Assembly (NCBI GenBank): GCA_016845105.1
Contig: JAERTF010000142.1
Location: 45,893 to 109,892, forward strand
Origin: Bacteroidota bacterium
GTDB lineage: Bacteria; Bacteroidota; Bacteroidia; Bacteroidales; F082
Direction: 5' to 3'
Length of the DNA stretch: 64,000 nucleotides
The notes beneath the pieces were generated by a model. That model worked only from the letters and a program-made list of their open reading frames with translations. It did not search any database and had not been told where the DNA came from. Positions 35,881 to 44,750 of the stretch are shown here, piece after piece. Position numbers and translations under genes: made by a program. Position 1 is the stretch's first letter. Each line of letters opens with the position of its first letter.

Positions 35881-36297
35881 CTATTTTCTAAAATAAGCCA
35901 AGGCAAGTCTATACGAATCGAGTCCAAATCCCGAAATACTTCCTATACAATAAGGGGCAATATAGCTAGTATGCCTGAATGATTCGCGTGAAAATATATT
36001 TGATATATGAACCTCAACAACAGGAATTTCAATACCTAATATGGTATCACCAATTCCAATCGAAGTATGAGTATAAGCTCCTGCATTAAGAATTATTGCA
36101 TCGTATTCAAAATTTGCTTCTTGCATCTTATTAATTAACTCACCTTCTACATTAGATTGGTCGTAATTTATATCTAGTTCAGGAAATCTCTTTTTGAGCT
36201 CTTCAATATAATCCTCAAAAGATAATGTACCATATAGTTTTGTTTCACGTTCCCCTGTTAAATTTAAATTAGGACCGTTTAATATTAAAACTTTCAT
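35881..36297 (-). CDS. aroQ: Type II 3-dehydroquinate dehydratase
   Basis: A 138-residue enzyme of the shikimate pathway that dehydrates 3-dehydroquinate. Motifs are 'LILNGPNLNLTGERE' and 'YGT' (lid and catalytic Tyr), 'IILNAGAYTHTSIGI', and 'VEVHISNIFSRESFRH' with the catalytic His. ATG 36297 is preferred over a TTG two codons upstream. Length is normal for the dodecameric type II form. Confidence 0.95.
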   Translation of the reverse strand: MKVLILNGPNLNLTGERETKLYGTLSFEDYIEELKKRFPELDINYDQSNVEGELINKMQEANFEYDAIILNAGAYTHTSIGIGDTILGIEIPVVEVHISNIFSRESFRHTSYIAPYCIGSISGFGLDSYRLALAYFRK

Positions 36298-36316
36298 ATT
36301 CAAAATATTTATGCTG

Positions 36317-36324
36317 CAAAGATA
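36317..36324 (-). promoter_or_regulatory. -7 element (TATCTTTG) of aroQ
   Basis: TAnnTTTG on the minus strand, 19 bases before the ATG at 36297. No good -33 box seen. Confidence 0.45.
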
Positions 36325-36482
36325 ATTGTAATTAGTAATTTACTATGTGAAAATCAGAAAAGTTATGCCTATTTAATCGAAAGATTAGCTTATAAGTACT
36401 GAAATTTATTGATTACAATAAAATATTTTAAATTAAAATATACAGATAATCAGGCATATAGAAATAAAATGTAAAAAATATT

Positions 36483-36505
36483 AGTACTATGTAAAACATA
36501 GTACT
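36483..36505. promoter_or_regulatory. PadR-type operator palindrome
   Basis: Perfect 10-bp arms (AGTACTATGT and its complement) around AAA, containing ATGT-N3-ACAT. It lies 12 bases before the -7 element of the PadR gene, over the -33 region, as expected for auto-repression. Confidence 0.75.
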
Positions 36506-36516
36506 GAAAATTGTTA

Positions 36517-36524
36517 TATATTTG
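36517..36524 (+). promoter_or_regulatory. -7 element (TATATTTG) of the padR operon
   Basis: TAnnTTTG ending four bases before ATG 36529; the transcript would be leaderless or have a leader of a few bases. Confidence 0.55.
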
Positions 36525-36528
36525 CATC

Positions 36529-36873
36529 ATGAAACTAGAGAAAACAAATGCCCAAATGAGGAAAGGAGTTTTGGAATTATGCATTTTATCAGTGATTTCA
36601 AGCGAAGAAGTTTATGCTTCGAATATACTTTCGGCTTTAAAAGAAGCTAAGCTGTTAGTTGTAGAAGGAACAATTTACCCTTTGCTCACTAGGCTTAAAA
36701 ACGATGGTTTGCTTAGTTACCGATGGGAAGAGTCAACATCTGGCCCACCCAGAAAATACTATAGCCTTACAGAAACCGGAACTAAAGTTCTAGAGTCCTT
36801 AAAAGATAATTGGATGCAATTGTCCAATTCTGTGAATAGTTTAATTAACTATAAATCCAACAGCAATGAATAA
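36529..36873 (+). CDS. PadR-family transcriptional regulator
   Basis: A 114-residue winged-helix regulator. 'QMRKGVLELCILSVIS' opens the PadR domain; 'EGTIYPLLTRLKNDGLLSYRWEES' (read in two parts) is the recognition helix and wing, and 'GPPRKYYSLTETG' the family signature. A perfect palindrome sits just upstream. The PspC-type gene overlaps its end by 8 bases, so the pair is co-transcribed and the regulator probably controls envelope-stress-type functions. The start at ATG 36529 fits the family; a TTG at 36511 precedes the -7 box. Confidence 0.92.
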   Translation: MKLEKTNAQMRKGVLELCILSVISSEEVYASNILSALKEAKLLVVEGTIYPLLTRLKNDGLLSYRWEESTSGPPRKYYSLTETGTKVLESLKDNWMQLSNSVNSLINYKSNSNE

Positions 36874-37498
36874 AGTAATGAATATAAATATAGGTGGTAG
36901 CGTATTTCATGTAGATGAAGAAGCCTATGAGAAATTGAAATCATATTTAAAGCAAATAAATCGACACTTCAAGAATACGCAAGGTGGTGAAGAAATAATT
37001 ATTGACATTGAAGCAAGGATTGTTGAACTTTTTCAGCAGAAACTTGTTGGTAAAAAGGAAGTTATTACCATGGAAGATGTTAGTGAAGTTATTGCGATTA
37101 TGGGAAACCCTTCAGAATTTGAGGAAGATACCACATCGGATTACAATGATCCTGATATAAGTCAAGTTAGTAGGAAACGACTATTTCGAGATATCGATAC
37201 CAGAATGATAGGTGGTGTATGTTCAGGATTAGGAGCTTATTTTCGCATTGATACTGTATGGTTTAGGATAGGTTTTGTTGTCGCCACATTATCAGGATTA
37301 AGCATTTTGGTTTATTTGATACTATGGGCGATTATTCCTCCAGCCAGAACTATTAGCGAGAAACTTGAAATGCAGGGCGACCCAGTTAATATTACAAATA
37401 TCGAGAAGTCGTTTCGTGAAGAAATGAATGGGATAAAGGATAAATTGGATGATCTGGCTCATCAGGCTAAAAACAAATTCCGGAAGAAAAACTATTAA
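36866..37498 (+). CDS. PspC-domain membrane protein
   Basis: A 210-residue protein. Residues about 1-95 are a cytosolic alpha/beta region ('INIGGSVFHVDEEAYEKLKSYL' in part; 'VITMEDVSEVIAIMGNP'). Residues about 103-160 form a PspC domain ('RLFRDIDTRMIGGVCSGLGAYF' in part, then a membrane segment 'VVATLSGLSILVYLILWAI'). The end is a charged helix. PspC-type proteins are linked to envelope stress; in Bacteroidota they commonly pair with PadR regulators. It overlaps the PadR gene by 8 bases and its stop overlaps the convergent kinase stop by 4 bases. Confidence 0.88.
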   Translation: MNKVMNINIGGSVFHVDEEAYEKLKSYLKQINRHFKNTQGGEEIIIDIEARIVELFQQKLVGKKEVITMEDVSEVIAIMGNPSEFEEDTTSDYNDPDISQVSRKRLFRDIDTRMIGGVCSGLGAYFRIDTVWFRIGFVVATLSGLSILVYLILWAIIPPARTISEKLEMQGDPVNITNIEKSFREEMNGIKDKLDDLAHQAKNKFRKKNY

Positions 37499-38394
37499 TA
37501 ATCCGGAATTTGACTTATGTAATTGTCAAGAGAATTGCAAACTTGAGCAGAAAACTGCAATCCAGATAATAGAATTTCTTCTATGTGATCTTGAATCTGT
37601 TTATTAGTATTGATATTAAGTGTTCTAATTGCATATATAATTCCAGCACTAAAAGCATCTCCTGCTCCAATTGTACTTAAAATTTCTGTTTCAATTGCCG
37701 GAAGACTAAACTGTCTCCCTATTGAGTCACAAAAAATACCAGATCTTCCTTGGGTAATAATAACTATTGCTTCACTATTTATTCTTCTAATTTCATTTAA
37801 TTGAGATAAGGTATCAGTTGTGCCAAAAATATTCATAAAATCCTCATCTGAACCCTTTACTATATTAGATATTTTAATATTCTCAATCAAAGCCTGCATT
37901 AAGTCCTTATCCTTCAGGTGATGGGCATTTCTAATATTTGGATCATAAATAATTGTGGAGTTATGATATCGGGCATCTTTAACTAAAGAGGATAAGCTAT
38001 TACGTATTTGTATATCTAATGAATAAAGTGAACCAAATAGTAGAATATCATTTTCAGTAAATTCTGAGATCTTTTTTAATTCTCTTTTAATAGGGTAATT
38101 TTTAATAAAAGTATAACTTGGTTTTTTGTTATCGTCCAGAAATGCCAACGCCAAAGAAGTAGTATTATTAGTATACTGGTTTATGGTTTTAATACTTACG
38201 TTGTTGTTTGCAAGAAATGAAATAATCAACCCAGCAGTGTTATCATCACCAAGTTCGGTTATTAGCGACACATCAATTTCTGATCTACCCAAGGATACTG
38301 CTGTATTTAACATTGCTCCACCAGGTCTGGCAACTACATTGTTCAGATCATTAATTATAATATCCAATAGAGATTCACCCAGAGTATAAACCAT
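37495..38394 (-). CDS. PfkB-family sugar kinase, fructokinase-like
   Basis: A 299-residue ribokinase-fold kinase. 'GESLLDII' and 'RPGGAMLNTAVSLGR' form the sugar-binding N-terminus; 'STIGAGDAFSAGIIYAI' holds the anion hole and catalytic Asp. The pattern is closest to fructokinases. ATP-dependent phosphorylation of a hexose is inferred. It follows the cupin gene by 47 bases in an apparent three-gene minus-strand unit. Confidence 0.9.
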   Translation of the reverse strand: MVYTLGESLLDIIINDLNNVVARPGGAMLNTAVSLGRSEIDVSLITELGDDNTAGLIISFLANNNVSIKTINQYTNNTTSLALAFLDDNKKPSYTFIKNYPIKRELKKISEFTENDILLFGSLYSLDIQIRNSLSSLVKDARYHNSTIIYDPNIRNAHHLKDKDLMQALIENIKISNIVKGSDEDFMNIFGTTDTLSQLNEIRRINSEAIVIITQGRSGIFCDSIGRQFSLPAIETEILSTIGAGDAFSAGIIYAIRTLNINTNKQIQDHIEEILLSGLQFSAQVCNSLDNYISQIPDY

Positions 38395-38441
38395 TGTGTA
38401 AAGTTAGTGAATAGTTAGAAATAGTGATGTAGGTTGTTTAT

Positions 38442-38945
38442 TTACTGATCATCCAAAGTAAAATCTTCAATAATTTTACGATGAACTGGGAATTGATTAA
38501 TTAGCTCATTTCTGTCGGCCATAGTAAAATCATGGAAATCAAATCCAGGTGAAACTGTACACCCGACCAATGTATAATCACCTTTTGTTGCAGCAGCAAA
38601 CCAGCAGTTTGCAGGAATTGTTACTTGTGGTAGAAAATTATTATCTGGATCCAAACCAAGCTTGTATTGTTCAATATTACCTTCTACATTTATAACATAA
38701 ATGGTTAAAGGGTTGCCATCGTAGAAATGCCAAATTTCATCTGATTTAATCTTATGAAATGCAGAAAACTGTCCTTTCTCAAGTAAAAAATATATAGATG
38801 TACTCAAGGATCTGTTACCATTAAATCCCAAAGGAAGTGATGATAAATCTATCTTTTCAGAAGACCGATAAACCTCTTTAAAGTAACCTCCCTCAGGGTG
38901 GGATAGAAGATCCAGTTTATTAATCCAAAATTTTGAAGTTTTCAT
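38442..38945 (-). CDS. DUF985-type cupin protein
   Basis: A 167-residue cupin. The N-terminal 'LDLLSHPEGGYFKEVYRS' is diagnostic of the DUF985 family; 'FSAFHKIKSDEIWHFYDGNPL' (read in two parts) carries the cupin metal-type residues and 'NCWFAAATKGDYTLVGCTVSPGFDFHDF' (in parts) the second motif. Function not known, probably small-molecule binding or isomerisation. ATG overlaps the stop of the outer-membrane gene as TAATG, so the two are translationally coupled. Confidence 0.88.
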   Translation of the reverse strand: MKTSKFWINKLDLLSHPEGGYFKEVYRSSEKIDLSSLPLGFNGNRSLSTSIYFLLEKGQFSAFHKIKSDEIWHFYDGNPLTIYVINVEGNIEQYKLGLDPDNNFLPQVTIPANCWFAAATKGDYTLVGCTVSPGFDFHDFTMADRNELINQFPVHRKIIEDFTLDDQ

Positions 38946-39634
38946 TAGGGGGTAGGAGCATTAAGGTTTGATGTGCTTCTTTCTTCATTAAAAATATATA
39001 CCAAATTAAATGTGAGCACTTTATTAAACTGATCCCGAGTCCACTTATTGCCTGAAAAATCCTCAAACTCCCGAGTTCTTATCTTTACCATGCTGTTTTG
39101 GTATCTTAATCCAAATTTCAATGGTCCGTAAATTTTTATTCTAAGGTCAATAATATAACTGAAATCATTTTTGTTGTATGTTTCGCTTGATAAGGTTGTG
39201 GATTCTACTTTTCTGCCATGTTCCCATTCTTGAACATTAACAAGTCTTCCCCATGAAAAACCGGCGCCAAAAGTTATAAACCCTTTATCGGTATATTGCA
39301 GTAATAAAGGAATTTCTACATAATCCAACCGTAGTTTGTAAGCTCCAGTAAGAGTATTTCCAATTGTATCGGTTTCACTATACTGGTCCTTTTGGTTGGC
39401 TCCCTTTTGATTATAAATAACTCCTAAGCTAACATCCCAGTTCTTTTTAAAAGGAATCATAGCTCCAACACCAACAAACAATCCTGGTTTTTTAAAGCCA
39501 TGTACTTCATCTCCTTCAACCTGAGTTAGGTTTAAACCTAACATAGTTTTTCCTTTAATAATTTGTCCAACCAAACTATTGGAAATTCCAAGGATGATAA
39601 TTAATGCTACAAATATTATTTTTAATCCATTCAT
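38945..39634 (-). CDS. Outer-membrane beta-barrel protein, PorT-like
   Basis: A 229-residue protein with a signal peptide (about 1-24, ending NSLVGQ) and a run of amphipathic beta strands with aromatic girdles, as in the small outer-membrane barrels of Bacteroidota ('GLFVGVGAMIPF', 'YVEIPLLLQYTDKGF', 'FGLRYQNSMVKI'). The role is unknown. ATG 39634 preferred over a TTG two codons upstream. First gene of an apparent operon with the cupin and the kinase. Confidence 0.8.
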   Translation of the reverse strand: MNGLKIIFVALIIILGISNSLVGQIIKGKTMLGLNLTQVEGDEVHGFKKPGLFVGVGAMIPFKKNWDVSLGVIYNQKGANQKDQYSETDTIGNTLTGAYKLRLDYVEIPLLLQYTDKGFITFGAGFSWGRLVNVQEWEHGRKVESTTLSSETYNKNDFSYIIDLRIKIYGPLKFGLRYQNSMVKIRTREFEDFSGNKWTRDQFNKVLTFNLVYIFNEERSTSNLNAPTP

Positions 39635-39662
39635 TGGCAATAAGAGTTATTAATTGCGAACG

Positions 39663-39670
39663 CAAAAATA
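39663..39670 (-). promoter_or_regulatory. -7 element (TATTTTTG) of the PorT-like operon
   Basis: TAnnTTTG on the minus strand, 28 bases before ATG 39634; a TTG (39696-39694) lies 23 bp upstream. Confidence 0.5.
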
Positions 39671-39855
39671 GTACATTAATTGTAGGTTATTGACAACTAT
39701 TGCAATGCTAGCATTTTTTTTGATTTGTTTGGAATATATAAAAATAATTATCTTTGATTACTGATAAAAATCACCAATTAGATATTGTTTCATGGTATAT
39801 AACTATTTCACTAAGTAAACAATGTGATTTGCGAATTAAACATTAAAATCAATTA

Positions 39856-42039
39856 ATGGATTCATTTGATAATGTAGTAGAAACCAAATTTACCGAGTTA
39901 TTGGAATGCGGTACGCCTCAAATGTCAACGGTAGATAAGGTTTCAATTAAGCTTGCTTTTGAAATAGCTGCAGATGTTTATCGTGATACCACTACTCCAG
40001 ATGGGCGACCATATATTTTGTATAATATCGATATAGCAATAATTGCGATCAAGGAAATTGGCCTTGGCCCAACTTCTGCTATTTGTTCTTTGTTGCATGG
40101 AATTGATCAAAAAACAGAATACTCACTTGAAAATATTGAAAAAGATTTCGGAGAGCATGTTGCTGAAATAATAAGAGGGTTCAATAGTATTTCAGAGTTT
40201 CAAACCGAACGGATATCCTTTCAGTCTGAGGCATTTAGAACAATGTTTTTATCATTGGTAGATGATATGCGAGTAATTTTAATTAGGCTTGCTCACCGAT
40301 TAAATGATTTGCGTAATATCGAACTCTTAGGTGATAATAGGGATAGATTTATTAATGAAGTTAAGTACTTGTATATCCCAATTGCGCATAGGCTAGGTTT
40401 ATATAATGTAAAGGCTGAATTTGAAGAACGAATAATGAAATTCGAGCAGCCTGATATTTTTAATGAGATAACAAATAAAATTCAACAAACTAAATCAAAA
40501 CAAGAGGTATATATACAGGATTTTATACGTCCAATTGAAAGGGAGCTAATCGCCAATAAATACAAGTTCGAGATTAAGTGGAGGACAAAGTCAGTGCCGT
40601 CTATTTGGGCCAAAATGACGAGGCAAAATGTTGCATTTGAAGAAGTGTATGACTTATTTGCAATAAGGATTGTAATAAATAGTAAACAAAAGAAGGAAAA
40701 GGAAAATTGTTGGAAAGTTTATTCTCATATTACCAATATCTATACGCCAAACCCCAAGAGGTTAAGGGATTGGATATCAACACCTAAGGCAAGTGGTTAC
40801 GAATCATTACACTCAACTGTTATGGGGCCAAACGGTAAATGGATTGAAGTCCAGATTCGTACAATTCGAATGGACGATGAGGCTGAGAAAGGACAGGCTG
40901 CCCACTGGCAATACAAGGGGGTAATGAAGAAAAAGGATACTGAGAACTGGCTATCGCAGGTTAGAGATATTCTTGAAAACCCTGACCAGATTTATCATGA
41001 TAGATCGTATAAAAGTAATGGAGAGAAACAAACAGAAAGTGTTTTTGTGTTTACCCCATTGGGAGATTTAAAACAGTTACCCATGGGTTCAACGGTACTT
41101 GATTTTGCATATGGTATACATACTGATATAGGGTCTAAATGCCGGGGGGCAAAGGTTAATAATAAAGTTGTACCAATTAGATACGTATTAAAAAATGGCG
41201 ATAAAATTGATATCCTTACATCAAAAAACCAAATCCCAAAACTGGACTGGCTTTCATTTGTAGTTACTGATAAAGCACGCACTCGTATTAGGAGGCATGT
41301 AAAAGAGATAAAATATAAAGAAGCCGATATTGGTAAATCAATATTACTTAGAAAGTTTAAGAATTGGAAATTAAAAAGTAATGATGTGCTAATCAACTAT
41401 CTGGTAAAGCATTTTAAACTTGAAGCCAGTATCGATTTGTATTATTTAGTGGCAACCGAAAAAATTGATTTGGCCAACATAAAGAAACTACTTACGAAAT
41501 ATGTTGAAGCTGATGTAAATGCCAAACTGAAAGAATCCGAAGAAACTAATAACCAACCTAAGGAAAAACAAGAAGATGTTGATAATAGAGATATTCTTTA
41601 CATTGGCGATAACCTAAAGAACGTTGATTATCGAATGGCCAAATGTTGTAACCCCATTCAGGGGGATAATGTTTTTGGTTTTATTACTACTCTTGGTGGG
41701 ATTACAATTCATAGGTCGAAATGCCCCAATGCCAAGCGATTGAAGGAAAGGTACTCATATAGAGTGCTTGAGATAAAGTGGATTGCATCAGATGAATATT
41801 CTTTCTCAAAGGCTAACCTTAAGATATCAGGAAATGATGAACTTGGAGTTGTGGGAGCTATTTCAAAGGTAATTTCTGATGACCTAAGGGTTAATATGCA
41901 CTCTATTAATTTTCAAACAACTGGCAATAAATTTATAGGAACTGTTAGTGTTAGTGTAAAAGATCACGATCACCTGGTTCAACTAATTCACAAAATTAAT
42001 AAAGTAGAAGGTGTTAGTAAAGTAACAAGATCGAAGTAA
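39856..42039 (+). CDS. Long RelA/SpoT homologue with degenerate hydrolase domain
   Basis: A 727-residue (p)ppGpp enzyme: HD-like domain (about 25-190), synthetase (about 230-360), TGS (about 395-455), linker and C-terminal ACT domain (about 650-727). Synthetase motifs are intact: 'VYDLFAIRI', 'TPKASGYESLHSTVMGP', 'VEVQIRT' and 'AAHWQYKG'. The hydrolase metal residues are not: the first His is replaced (about Y56 in 'YILYNID'), the HD pair is H81-G82 ('LLHGID'), and the later Asp/His of 'LADRLHN' read as 'LAHRLND'. I infer a synthetase-only RelA-type enzyme that makes (p)ppGpp under stress. Confidence 0.9.
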   Translation: MDSFDNVVETKFTELLECGTPQMSTVDKVSIKLAFEIAADVYRDTTTPDGRPYILYNIDIAIIAIKEIGLGPTSAICSLLHGIDQKTEYSLENIEKDFGEHVAEIIRGFNSISEFQTERISFQSEAFRTMFLSLVDDMRVILIRLAHRLNDLRNIELLGDNRDRFINEVKYLYIPIAHRLGLYNVKAEFEERIMKFEQPDIFNEITNKIQQTKSKQEVYIQDFIRPIERELIANKYKFEIKWRTKSVPSIWAKMTRQNVAFEEVYDLFAIRIVINSKQKKEKENCWKVYSHITNIYTPNPKRLRDWISTPKASGYESLHSTVMGPNGKWIEVQIRTIRMDDEAEKGQAAHWQYKGVMKKKDTENWLSQVRDILENPDQIYHDRSYKSNGEKQTESVFVFTPLGDLKQLPMGSTVLDFAYGIHTDIGSKCRGAKVNNKVVPIRYVLKNGDKIDILTSKNQIPKLDWLSFVVTDKARTRIRRHVKEIKYKEADIGKSILLRKFKNWKLKSNDVLINYLVKHFKLEASIDLYYLVATEKIDLANIKKLLTKYVEADVNAKLKESEETNNQPKEKQEDVDNRDILYIGDNLKNVDYRMAKCCNPIQGDNVFGFITTLGGITIHRSKCPNAKRLKERYSYRVLEIKWIASDEYSFSKANLKISGNDELGVVGAISKVISDDLRVNMHSINFQTTGNKFIGTVSVSVKDHDHLVQLIHKINKVEGVSKVTRSK

Positions 42040-42092
42040 TAACTTGAGTTCTGTGCCCTAAGCTTACGCTGAACACAGATTAATAGTAGTTT

Positions 42093-42797
42093 CTAGTCCT
42101 TAATAATTAACCTGTACCCCGAGCCATGCTGTGTTATTATTTTGATGCTCTTATCAGCAGATAAGAACTTCCTTATCTTGGCAATATATACATCCATGCT
42201 TCTGCTAGTGAAATAATTAGCATCACCCCAAATGCTATTAAGAGCTACTGCTTTGGGAAGAATTTCGGTATTTTGTGCTACCAGCATTTTCAATAACTCG
42301 CATTCTTTTGGAGATAAAGTTTGGCTAATGGATGTGTTGTTGTTGAGCAGATTTCTGGATCGATAATCAAATGTGAAAATGCCCAGTGTGAAGATTTCAT
42401 CAGTTCTTTCATTTGTTCCTGATGTGCCTCTGCTAAGTATAGCCCTTATCTTATATAGTAGTATTTCAGAATCGAAGGGCTTGGTAATATAATCATCGGC
42501 CCCAGTTTTATAACCTTCTACAATATCATTACGCAATGTTTTAGCAGTTATAAAAATAAAAGGAACATTTGTTCCTGTTTCTTTTATACTATTAGCTATG
42601 GAAAATCCATCAATGTTGGGTAGCATAACATCAAGCAGTACAAGGTCATACTTCGATGATTCAAACTTTGGCATCGCATTAATTCCATCATCAATCCAAT
42701 CAACAACAAAATCGTTTAGCTCCAGATATGATTTAAGAACAGCACCAAAATTTATGTCATCTTCAACTAATAATAATCTATTGTTTTTTGTTTTCAT
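42093..42797 (-). CDS. OmpR-family response regulator
   Basis: A 234-residue regulator. The receiver (1-120) has acidic pocket 'VEDD', phospho-acceptor Asp in 'LVLLDVMLPNIDG' and 'KPFDSE'. The C-terminal winged helix has 'LSPKECELLKMLV' and 'DVYIAKIRKFL', with 'QHGSGYRLI' at the wing. It follows the kinase gene by 16 bases. A helically phased TTAAC array before the divergent secreted-protein gene is a likely target. Confidence 0.94.
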   Translation of the reverse strand: MKTKNNRLLLVEDDINFGAVLKSYLELNDFVVDWIDDGINAMPKFESSKYDLVLLDVMLPNIDGFSIANSIKETGTNVPFIFITAKTLRNDIVEGYKTGADDYITKPFDSEILLYKIRAILSRGTSGTNERTDEIFTLGIFTFDYRSRNLLNNNTSISQTLSPKECELLKMLVAQNTEILPKAVALNSIWGDANYFTSRSMDVYIAKIRKFLSADKSIKIITQHGSGYRLIIKD

Positions 42798-42813
42798 GAT
42801 TACCTAATATTGA

Positions 42814-44538
42814 CTAACAGTTGAACTTAATAACGAAAGTACTACCATTATTTGGTTCACTTCTAACATAAATATCACCTCCGTGGGCCTCAACAATTGC
42901 TTTCACATAACTTAATCCTAAGCCAAAACCTTTTATATTATGAACATTACCGGTTGGTTTTCGGTAAAATTTATCGAAGATGTGTTTTTGAACTTCCTTG
43001 CTCATGCCCACACCATTGTCAGAAACCCTAACGAACAGCATATTTTGTTGATTATATGTTTCCACAACAATATCAGGCGGTTTGCTAGTATATTTAATGG
43101 CATTATCAAGTAGGTTATTTATTACGTTAGCGATATGGATTTCATCAATATCGATTTCATAACACGAAGCACGCAATGAAGAAGATATTTTACCTTGCTT
43201 TTTTTTGGCAGCAAGTTCAACAACATTAATACAATTTTGAATTATGCTGTGGATATCATTCTTCTGAATATCTATATGGAATTGCTCCTGCTCAATTAAA
43301 GCCATCTGCAGTACTCGCTCCACCTGATTATTCATTCGTTTGTTTTCTTGTCGAATAATATTTAGATAATTTAGTGTGGCTTTTTGTATACCCATCACCT
43401 TTGGAGACTCAAGTGCGTCAGTTGCTAGCCTAATTGTTGCGATTGGTGTTTTGAATTCATGGGTCATATTATTTATGAAATCGGATTTAACCGCACTTAG
43501 CTTTTTTTGCTTCTGAATATAATACAAGGTTATACCAAAGGTCAGTAGTATAATTAATGTAAATATTATTGAACCAAGCACAAGAATAAATACCTTCCCA
43601 TATATATGTGACCTGATACCTGGAAAGTTTAGTGCCAAGAATAGTCCCTTTGTAAATATATCTTTTGGAAAGACTTCGGTTTTATATTGTTGTGGTAAGA
43701 ATGATCTACCCATATTTGATGAATATATGGAAATCGTACTATCCTTATTTTCTTTTATTACTTGATAGTCAAAACTTAGGTTTATACCGTTATTTAAAAG
43801 TGCGGATGAAATAATGCTGCCATATTCTTTACTTTTTATTTTCAAGTAGTCAATACTCTCATCAAAACTATATTCCATAACCCATTGTTCAATATTTTCA
43901 TTAAAAACCTTAAGTTTATGTTTAACAAGCTCTTCCTTTTCGATTAACAACTCAATATTATGTAATTTAAGTAACTGCTGAATTGAATCTTCATCAATTT
44001 TTTCAATGAAGTAGCTATCGGGTGCACTGGAAAAACTGTAACTGAAAGACTCTCCTGAACTATCATCTAAAACAATAATTTTATTGCTTGATTGTATTTG
44101 GCCTGGCGTTTTTATAATTATATTACTATGTATTGAAGCTGAGTCGTTTAAGTGATGCAGGTGGTCGCCTAATTCAGCTTTGTGTTTAATATGCAGGTGT
44201 TCAACTTCTTTAATGTCTTCTAATTCAGCTCTGTGTTTTATATTAAGGTGTTCAATCTCTTTAATGTCTTCTAATTCTTCATTTAGTTCATTAAGCTCAT
44301 CGATTTTAAAAGTAATGTCAAGTTCTGGTTCGGGAAGTTCAATTCTTTCGTCAATAAATTCGTACACATTGCGCTGTTCAACCTTCGATACAGCAGATTT
44401 CATAGCATCATACACCAGTTGATCAAACTTAGCTTTTTCCGTTTCAATGGCATACTTAATCCATAATCCTTGAATAGTAATCAAGCTAAATAAGCTTATA
44501 AACATTAGCAGTATTATTATCTGAAATCGTTTTTTCAT
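42814..44538 (-). CDS. Sensor histidine kinase with coiled-coil extracytoplasmic domain
   Basis: A 574-residue kinase. TM1 is about 7-26, a large sensor region about 30-310, TM2 about 313-340 ('VLGSIIFTLIILLTFG'), then HisKA ('FINNMTHEFKTPIATIRLA'), and HATPase ('NLLDNAIKYT', 'VSDNGVGM', 'GFGLGLSYVKAIVEAHGG'). The sensor region holds a 17-residue tandem repeat (88-104 and 105-121, unit ELEDIKEIEHLNIKHRA) predicted as charged coiled coil. The adjacent divergent gene encodes a secreted protein with like-composed helices. Signal unknown. Confidence 0.93.
   Translation of the reverse strand: MKKRFQIIILLMFISLFSLITIQGLWIKYAIETEKAKFDQLVYDAMKSAVSKVEQRNVYEFIDERIELPEPELDITFKIDELNELNEELEDIKEIEHLNIKHRAELEDIKEVEHLHIKHKAELGDHLHHLNDSASIHSNIIIKTPGQIQSSNKIIVLDDSSGESFSYSFSSAPDSYFIEKIDEDSIQQLLKLHNIELLIEKEELVKHKLKVFNENIEQWVMEYSFDESIDYLKIKSKEYGSIISSALLNNGINLSFDYQVIKENKDSTISIYSSNMGRSFLPQQYKTEVFPKDIFTKGLFLALNFPGIRSHIYGKVFILVLGSIIFTLIILLTFGITLYYIQKQKKLSAVKSDFINNMTHEFKTPIATIRLATDALESPKVMGIQKATLNYLNIIRQENKRMNNQVERVLQMALIEQEQFHIDIQKNDIHSIIQNCINVVELAAKKKQGKISSSLRASCYEIDIDEIHIANVINNLLDNAIKYTSKPPDIVVETYNQQNMLFVRVSDNGVGMSKEVQKHIFDKFYRKPTGNVHNIKGFGLGLSYVKAIVEAHGGDIYVRSEPNNGSTFVIKFNC
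44176..44277 (-). repeat. 51-bp tandem repeat in the kinase gene
   Basis: Two direct copies (44227-44277 and 44176-44226), each coding for 17 residues of the sensor region. Copies differ by a few bases; a third, partial and diverged start follows (ELGD). Confidence 0.85.
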
Positions 44539-44652
44539 TTAGTGGTAATTAATTTTCAGCTATATAGTGTTCTCAATGATCAAATACTTATTTGAAATAA
44601 TTTTATTTCCCATAACTATTGTCAAAAGTAGTCAATAGTATTTTGTTAATTT

Positions 44653-44694
44653 TTAACTTTAACCTTTCTTTAACCTTTTTTAACCCGTGTTAAC
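44653..44694. promoter_or_regulatory. Phased TTAAC direct repeats, likely response-regulator site
   Basis: TTAAC at 44653, 44659, 44670, 44680 and 44690: the last four are spaced 11, 10 and 10 bp, about one helix turn, and end three bases before the -33 TTG (44697). This is the layout of OmpR/PhoB-type activator sites. It lies between the kinase gene and the divergent secreted-protein gene. Confidence 0.6.
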
Positions 44695-44696
44695 TA

Positions 44697-44724
44697 TTGA
44701 TTAGAAGTTACAAAGATATTTTTG
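44697..44724 (+). promoter_or_regulatory. Promoter of the secreted coiled-coil protein gene
   Basis: TTG (44697-44699), 17 bp, TATTTTTG (44717-44724), 27 bases before ATG 44751. Confidence 0.6.
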
Positions 44725-44750
44725 TGTCGTTAAACTTTAAAACTATAACG

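Noticed and set aside
36511..36528. TTG start for the PadR regulator at 36511
   Set aside because: It lies before the -7 element and adds residues not expected in the family; ATG 36529 fits.
37495..37498. Four-base overlap of convergent stops (PspC gene and sugar kinase) as a regulatory device
   Set aside because: Overlapping or abutting convergent stops occur by chance in dense genomes (also at 35880/35881); nothing else suggests regulation.
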